Shown: in pieces, positions 60,066 to 64,000 of the stretch
Numbering within the stretch: position 1 is the stretch's first letter
Layout: each line of letters opens with the position of its first letter
From: Tumebacillus amylolyticus
Lineage (GTDB): Bacteria; Bacillota; Bacilli; Tumebacillales; Tumebacillaceae
Length of the DNA stretch: 64,000 bases
Direction of reading: 5' to 3'
Assembly: GCF_016722965.1 (NCBI RefSeq)
Contig: NZ_JAEQNB010000004.1
Location: 248,001-312,000, forward strand
Program-made: the position numbers and the translations under genes
Notes under the pieces: generated by a model
Seen by the model: the letters and a program-made list of their open reading frames with translations, nothing else
Databases searched by the model: none
What the model was told of the DNA's origin: nothing

Positions 60066-61394
60066 ATGACGATGACTCCACAACGAATGATTGCCGTGCT
60101 TCTCTTTGCCGTCCTGCTCTTCATCGGTGGCACACCGGCCGTTGCGAAGGGCTCGGCGGTCGCGCAGTACAGCGCAACGGATGGCATGAAGATCATCAGC
60201 TACTCGCCGAGTTGGACCGATTCGGCGAAATTGAAAGACCTGCACGACGAACTTTTGCAGAACGTTCACGGAGATGAGATCAAACTGTTGCAGGAGATCG
60301 ACATCTACGACGACTATCCGCAAGGGGACGGAGTAGCGGGTCAGTATATTTTTTCGACGATCTCTTCGGTCTTGCCGGTGAAGCAGAAGATGCAACCGGG
60401 CAGAATCGAGCTCTACGGGGGTCAAGAGCACCAGACGGTCGCTTCCTTCGCCCACACACTCAGTCATGAATATGGTCACCATGTGACCCATTACTATACG
60501 TTGCTTCAGGACGGCTTCCCGCTGACCGACGACAAGAAATGGAAAGACACGACCTACGCTCGACTGCGCGGCCTCTCCGGAGATGCGCGAATCGCCGTAG
60601 ACGGCGTCGACCATCGTTGGCAGATCGCCGAAATTGCGGCGGAGGACTATGTGCAGCTGTTCGGCTCCACGAACGCACACGCCGCGACTCCGTTCGAGTC
60701 CCGAGTTGAACAAGCCCTCAAAGGCAAAGACCCGGCCGCGATGTCGTGGAGCGCTTCGATGTACAACATTCAACCCCAAGAGAACCTTGCGTTGCCATTG
60801 GCCAGCCAAGTGCCGGGTCTCTACGAATGGCTTCACAAACTGATGACGGGGTCTGACGGCACGTACAATCCGCCGGGGCAGCCGGTGTTGAATCTCGCTT
60901 CGTATACCAAGCAGGGCGACGTCGGCAACCAGTTGCAGTTCACATGGAGTTTGGATCCTGAGCCCAAGAACGTGTCGTACACCCTCGTCACCTACACCGA
61001 CAAAGACTTGCTCGCAGAGCCGATCGTCACGCGAACCAACGGGCAGAAGCATGAAGTGAACTACGGTCCGGTCGTGACGAGACGCGGCGGGTACATCTAC
61101 ACCTACCAAGAGCCGTCCGCCAAGGGCGTGCGCCACTTCAAACTCTATGCGTTTGGCGCTAACGGTTGGGTGTCCGAATCGCCCGTGTTGACGGTGGACA
61201 TGGGCAATCCGACGTCGGTGCAAGTACAAGCCAAGGACAAGATCGTTCCGGTCGAACGTCCGGCTGTACCTGTGATGTCTACGCAGTCGTTCGACCTGAG
61301 CGGTGGAGGCAGCGGTTGGTTGGCAGAGCTCGTCGGCGGGTTGAAGAGTGCGATTGATTCGATCACCTCGTTCTTGCATACGGTTTTTAACTAG
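60066..61394 (+). CDS. Secreted HEYGH metallopeptidase-like protein with beta domain
   Basis: The 442-residue protein has a signal peptide (residues 8-27, ending PAVA). Residues 134-138 read HEYGH, an HExxH zinc motif followed by HHVTHYYTL, and E190/E194 in QIAEIAAEDYVQLFG are candidates for a third zinc ligand. Residues about 300-400 resemble a fibronectin-like beta domain (LQFTWSLDPEPKNVSYTLVT). It probably acts outside the cell as a peptidase or has lost activity. ATG 60066 follows AGGAGGGAG. I do not recognise a named family. Confidence 0.7.
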   Translation: MTMTPQRMIAVLLFAVLLFIGGTPAVAKGSAVAQYSATDGMKIISYSPSWTDSAKLKDLHDELLQNVHGDEIKLLQEIDIYDDYPQGDGVAGQYIFSTISSVLPVKQKMQPGRIELYGGQEHQTVASFAHTLSHEYGHHVTHYYTLLQDGFPLTDDKKWKDTTYARLRGLSGDARIAVDGVDHRWQIAEIAAEDYVQLFGSTNAHAATPFESRVEQALKGKDPAAMSWSASMYNIQPQENLALPLASQVPGLYEWLHKLMTGSDGTYNPPGQPVLNLASYTKQGDVGNQLQFTWSLDPEPKNVSYTLVTYTDKDLLAEPIVTRTNGQKHEVNYGPVVTRRGGYIYTYQEPSAKGVRHFKLYAFGANGWVSESPVLTVDMGNPTSVQVQAKDKIVPVERPAVPVMSTQSFDLSGGGSGWLAELVGGLKSAIDSITSFLHTVFN

Positions 61395-61473
61395 CGGTGT
61401 AGGCAGGGAATTTCCGAGGGAATGAGAAAAAGCGCGAGTTTCTACATCCCTTTGTCAAATGGAGGAGAAAAAA

Positions 61474-62238
61474 ATGAGCCGCAAATACGTTCGTTTTGAA
61501 GCAGCCGGAGCCATTCGTTTCGGCGTACTCGACGGCGAGAGTGTTCACGAACTGGCAGGGAACTTTTTGACGACGGAAGAGCAAACCGGGAAGACCTTCG
61601 CGCTCTCCGACGTGCGTCTGCTGGCACCGACTCTTCCGACGAAAGTGATGTGCATCGGGCTGAACTACAAAGCCCACGCAGCGGAGCGTAACAAAAAAGT
61701 TCCGGAAGAGCCGATGTTGTTCCTCAAGCCTGCATCTGCCGTAATCGGGACAGGGGACGAGATCGTGTACCCGACGATTGCCAGAGATGTTGACTTCGAA
61801 GGCGAGCTGGCGGTTGTGATCGGCAAGCGAGCGAAGAACCTGAGCGTCGAGGAAGCTCGTGACGCGATTTTTGGCGTGACGGTGATGAACGATGTCTCCG
61901 AGCGCTACTACCAAGACCGTGACGGCCAGTGGGGCCGTGCGAAGGGCTTCGATACGTTCGCACCGATCGGGCCGTGTGTGGCGACGGGGTTGAATTATCA
62001 AGACCTTCAGATCGAAACCAAGGTCAACGGAGACGTGAAGCAGTCTTCGCGTACCTCCGATATGATCTTCACCGTCGATGAGCTGGTGTCGTTCTGCTCG
62101 CAGGTGATGACTTTGGAGCCGGGCGATATCCTCACCACGGGAACTCCGGAGGGCGTTGGACGCCTCGTAGCCGGGGACCACGTGGAGATGACGATTGAAG
62201 GCGTAGGGACGCTGGTGAACAAGGTCCGCGCGCAGTAA
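61474..62238 (+). CDS. Fumarylacetoacetate hydrolase family protein
   Basis: The 254-residue protein has the FAH fold: VMCIGLNYKAHAAERNK, PMLFLKPASAVIGTGDEIVY, the metal ligands in DFEGELAVVIGKRAKNL and DVSERYYQDRDGQWGRAKGF, and LTTGTPEGVG. Relatives act as acylpyruvases, oxaloacetate decarboxylases/tautomerases or homoprotocatechuate enzymes. The start ATG 61474 has GGAGGAG upstream; the earlier ATG at 61459 contains that ribosome site itself. No aromatic degradation genes are nearby. Confidence 0.88.
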   Translation: MSRKYVRFEAAGAIRFGVLDGESVHELAGNFLTTEEQTGKTFALSDVRLLAPTLPTKVMCIGLNYKAHAAERNKKVPEEPMLFLKPASAVIGTGDEIVYPTIARDVDFEGELAVVIGKRAKNLSVEEARDAIFGVTVMNDVSERYYQDRDGQWGRAKGFDTFAPIGPCVATGLNYQDLQIETKVNGDVKQSSRTSDMIFTVDELVSFCSQVMTLEPGDILTTGTPEGVGRLVAGDHVEMTIEGVGTLVNKVRAQ

Positions 62239-62244
62239 AAAAGA

Positions 62245-62284
62245 AACGCTCTGCCTCTGAGAGAGGGAGAGCGTTTTTTTTTTT
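62245..62284 (+). terminator. Terminator after FAH-family gene
   Basis: An AACGCTCT arm pairs with an AGAGCGTT arm with inner complementarity and is followed by T10. Confidence 0.8.
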
Positions 62285-62391
62285 CGCTATCCAGTAGTGG
62301 AAAAAGGGGCGGAAATTCGAGGTTGGGGGAGATGGGGCGGGTTCCTTTGCGATTTTGTTTGGTTTTGAGGGTCAGGATTTACCAAATGGGC

Positions 62392-62420
62392 TTGCAAAGT
62401 GGGGTGGAGTTCGATATACT
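62392..62420 (+). promoter_or_regulatory. Promoter of tRNA-Pro
   Basis: TTGCAA (62392-62397) and TATACT (62415-62420) are 17 bases apart, 28 bases upstream of the tRNA. Confidence 0.7.
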
Positions 62421-62448
62421 CAATCTTGCCTGAACGACACGGCAACTT

Positions 62449-62525
62449 CGGAATATAGCGCAGCCTGGTAGCGCGCACCCTTGGGGTGGGTGAGGTCGTG
62501 GGTTCGAATCCCGCTATTCCGACCA
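62449..62525 (+). tRNA. tRNA-Pro (anticodon GGG)
   Basis: The 77-base tRNA has acceptor arms CGGAATA and TATTCCG, a D-arm with GCGC pairs, an anticodon stem CACCC/GGGTG with loop TTGGGGT (anticodon GGG, reading CCC and CCU), and a T-loop GTTCGAATC. The CCA end is encoded. It is a single tRNA gene with its own promoter and terminator. Confidence 0.95.
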
Positions 62526-62534
62526 TAAGATGAG

Positions 62535-62569
62535 AAAAAGCGTCAGACCTTTTGGTCTGGCGCTTTTTT
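62535..62569 (+). terminator. Terminator after tRNA-Pro
   Basis: A stem of about 14 bp (AAAAGCGTCAGACC with GGTCTGGCGCTTTT, one G-T pair) is followed by T6. From 62570 to 62643 I see nothing else. Confidence 0.85.
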
Positions 62570-62643
62570 ATTGCTTTCGTGCAAGTGATTCGAAACTTGT
62601 GGTAACGAGCTTCGGTTCACAGACAGTGGAAGGGTAGGATCTC

Positions 62644-63153
62644 TTATCGTCCGCCGGTGTCGGTTGCCCAGACCGCTAACCAGGAACTGTTGCTGTGCGT
62701 GTCATAAAGCACTACATTCCCGTCATCTTGAACGAACAGCGTGTCACCGTATGTCGGAAAAATCATCGGGATCCTGTAATTGTTGTTGATCCAGGACTGG
62801 GTGTCTGCGTGCCAGAATTCAGTACCTCTGGAGGAGTCAAGGATGCCCAGATAACCGTCGGAAGCGAGTACCAATTTATACGGATATATTGCATTATACG
62901 TACCCCAATAGGGGTCGTACCAGTATCTTTGGGCGCCATTCGTGCCGGAAGCCCAGAGAATGTTACTGCCATAATATTGCACAAGGTTCCCATCCATTTG
63001 CATGGCGAGAGAGAATCGACCATCGGTAGAGCTTAACGATTGGCCTTTTACAAGTTGTTGCCCAATTGTGAGAGTGTTCGTTGCGAAAGCCGACGAGACC
63101 AGGGCGAGCTGAAGCAGGGAAGCTGCAAGGACCGTGAAAACTGTCTTTTTCAT
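62644..63153 (-). CDS. Secreted bulb-type (B-lectin) mannose-binding lectin
   Basis: The 169-residue protein has a signal peptide ending SSAFA and a B-lectin domain with the mannose-site pattern QxDxNxVxY twice: QMDGNLVQY (about residues 54-62) and QDDGNVVLY (near 145-153). A third site is degenerate (LASDGYLGI). It probably binds mannose-type sugars outside the cell; similar domains occur in bacteriocins. I start at the second ATG (63153) since AAGGAG directly abuts the first one. Confidence 0.85.
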   Translation of the reverse strand: MKKTVFTVLAASLLQLALVSSAFATNTLTIGQQLVKGQSLSSTDGRFSLAMQMDGNLVQYYGSNILWASGTNGAQRYWYDPYWGTYNAIYPYKLVLASDGYLGILDSSRGTEFWHADTQSWINNNYRIPMIFPTYGDTLFVQDDGNVVLYDTHSNSSWLAVWATDTGGR

Positions 63154-63421
63154 CGATATCATCTCCTTTTTTATTTTATAATTTTAAATATATCAAAAAT
63201 AATATTATATATCAATATTTTATGTGAATTTGTTTTTTTGATACTATTTCCGCGTTCTTCTTAGGAGGTACACAATCGTCGATTCTGTCGCAAGAACCAA
63301 ATTCAGCATGGTGAGATCGATTGCGTGAAATCATTTCACCAACCCTACAAATTCCTCAATTGTTAAAATATAATATTTGTTGTAATATATTATCATTGAA
63401 ACAAAGAGGAGGAAGATGATA

Positions 63422-63853
63422 ATGAAGAAACAGTTCTTGGCTCTGGCTTTAACCGTGGGGATCGGGATGATCCCGGTCGCAGCGAATGCTACAACCCCGA
63501 CCGGATTGCATGCACTAGCGCCGTCCGTGAGCGCTGCTCAGTCCCTTACCAATCTGGGGACCTATTATTACAGCCCGTCCATCGGGCAAGAGTCTGCAAC
63601 TCCGCTCACCTTTAATGCAGGGGTAAGCACACTGTTGCAACTCGATGTGACCCAATCGACGCTCGCGCTGAACACTCCGTCCGTCCAATTTAAACTGTAC
63701 AGCGGCGGTGTGTTGATGAGTTCGCAAACTGTCTATGGCTCGGGTTCCAAAACGATTTCGTTTAGCGTTACCCCAGGGAAAAGTTACTATGTCAACGTGA
63801 AAAACACGGGCAACTGCTCGGTTAACGGCAGCTTTACAGCTTCTCTGAACTAA
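63422..63853 (+). CDS. Small secreted beta-rich protein
   Basis: The 143-residue protein has a signal peptide (MKKQFLALALTVGIGMIPVA, cleavage after ANA) and a beta-rich mature part (VSTLLQLDVTQSTLALNTPS, SKTISFSVTPGKSYYVNVKN) like the bacterial pre-peptidase C-terminal domain, but alone. The ATG at 63422 has GAGGAGG 9 bases upstream; the ATG at 63416 is too near. The function is unknown. It is divergent from the lectin gene over a very AT-rich 270-base region. Confidence 0.75.
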   Translation: MKKQFLALALTVGIGMIPVAANATTPTGLHALAPSVSAAQSLTNLGTYYYSPSIGQESATPLTFNAGVSTLLQLDVTQSTLALNTPSVQFKLYSGGVLMSSQTVYGSGSKTISFSVTPGKSYYVNVKNTGNCSVNGSFTASLN

Positions 63854-63870
63854 TCGGATAAGCTCAACGC

Positions 63871-63911
63871 AAAGGCCCACTGAATCTTCCAATAGATTCA
63901 GTGGGCCTTTT
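63871..63911 (+). terminator. Strong terminator after secreted protein gene
   Basis: A perfect 17-bp stem (63871-63887 with 63894-63910) and short loop; the T-run lies at the end of the stem. Confidence 0.85.
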
Positions 63912-63918
63912 GCAAGTT

Positions 63919-63952
63919 GAAAAAAGGACCCGTGCCGGTTCTGGCAGGGTCC
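63919..63952 (-). terminator. Minus-strand terminator at window end
   Basis: GGACCC (63926-63931) pairs with GGGTCC (63947-63952) with inner GCC/GGC pairs, and A6 at 63920-63925 gives a T-run on the minus strand. It probably ends a minus-strand gene that starts outside the window; I cannot define that gene's frame. Confidence 0.6.
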
Positions 63953-64000
63953 TCTTCCTTCTTACTTCCGTAGAGGTTCGGTGTCGATGTGTTAAGGCCC

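Noticed and set aside
1-64000. CRISPR array, rRNA genes or complete prophage
   Set aside because: No regularly spaced repeats, no rRNA sequence and no phage structural genes were seen; the only recombination gene is the truncated integrase.

Overview
The window comes from an endospore-forming, Gram-positive bacterium of the Bacillales with moderately high GC and strong Shine-Dalgarno sites (GGAGG). Sporulation and germination genes (sleB-ypeB, cwlD, spoIVA, the YIEGIA gene set), prsW and a hup-spoIVA block all point that way. Protein texture and the lipase family suggest Alicyclobacillaceae (Tumebacillus-like), but that last step is inference.

Layout. (1) 0-3.7 kb: a truncated metallophosphoesterase, a winged-helix/TPR regulator, an acidic orphan protein and an MFS exporter behind a helically phased direct repeat. 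(2) 3.5-10.1 kb: an accessory, AT-richer stretch. The 3' end of the MFS gene is present three times, each starting at the same 14-bp core, with a decayed tyrosine recombinase and an unknown cargo gene between copies: the footprint of integrating elements. It is followed by an RRNPP-type HTH-TPR regulator with a 44-residue Phr-like secreted peptide gene, a second HTH-TPR regulator, two short genes encoding class I lanthipeptide-like precursors (FDLDVQV leader, Cys/Ser/Thr cores), and a GNAT remnant. (3) 10.2-23.6 kb: mixed metabolism and stress genes (acetyltransferases, hydrolases, a secreted family I.5 lipase, AraC/GyrI proteins, fumC, a NodB deacetylase, NTF2-like paralogues, an NlpC/P60 enzyme, L-asparaginase, prsW). 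(4) 23.7-31.9 kb: a backbone shared with Bacillus: sleB-ypeB, cwlD, a PilZ protein, cmk, plsC, rpsA, fni.

(5) 31.9-48.4 kb: an accessory block between fni and the yphA/YIEGIA/der segment. It holds a DUF1028 gene and a tight five-gene operon (FAD desaturase-like oxidoreductase; a 1778-residue kinase-ATPase-TPR-GAF-cyclase; a PPC-like protein; a DUF3307 membrane protein; a GAF/HD-GYP phosphodiesterase). After a HAD phosphatase and an APH-type kinase comes a candidate small RNA and then two tiny genes encoding Trp-rich peptides built on a W-I-x-V-E-P repeat. They face a minus-strand operon of a HemW-like radical SAM enzyme, an MFS transporter and a small protein. This looks like an undescribed peptide-modification locus. 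(6) 48.6-62.2 kb: backbone again (YphA-like, YIEGIA and partner, two DUF3189 genes, der, gpsA, gcvH-lipM, spoIVA, hup), then an acyl-CoA synthetase, a second DUF1028 gene, a secreted HEYGH protein and an FAH-family hydrolase. (7) 62.4-64 kb: tRNA-Pro(GGG), a secreted B-lectin and a small secreted protein.

The two most interesting regions are the peptide loci at 6.4-9.8 kb (regulators, signalling peptide, orphan lanthipeptide-like precursors) and 44.7-48.4 kb (Trp-repeat peptides with a radical SAM operon). No LanB, LanC or LanM gene is present in the window. Most long antisense reading frames here are GC-rich shadows and were left out.
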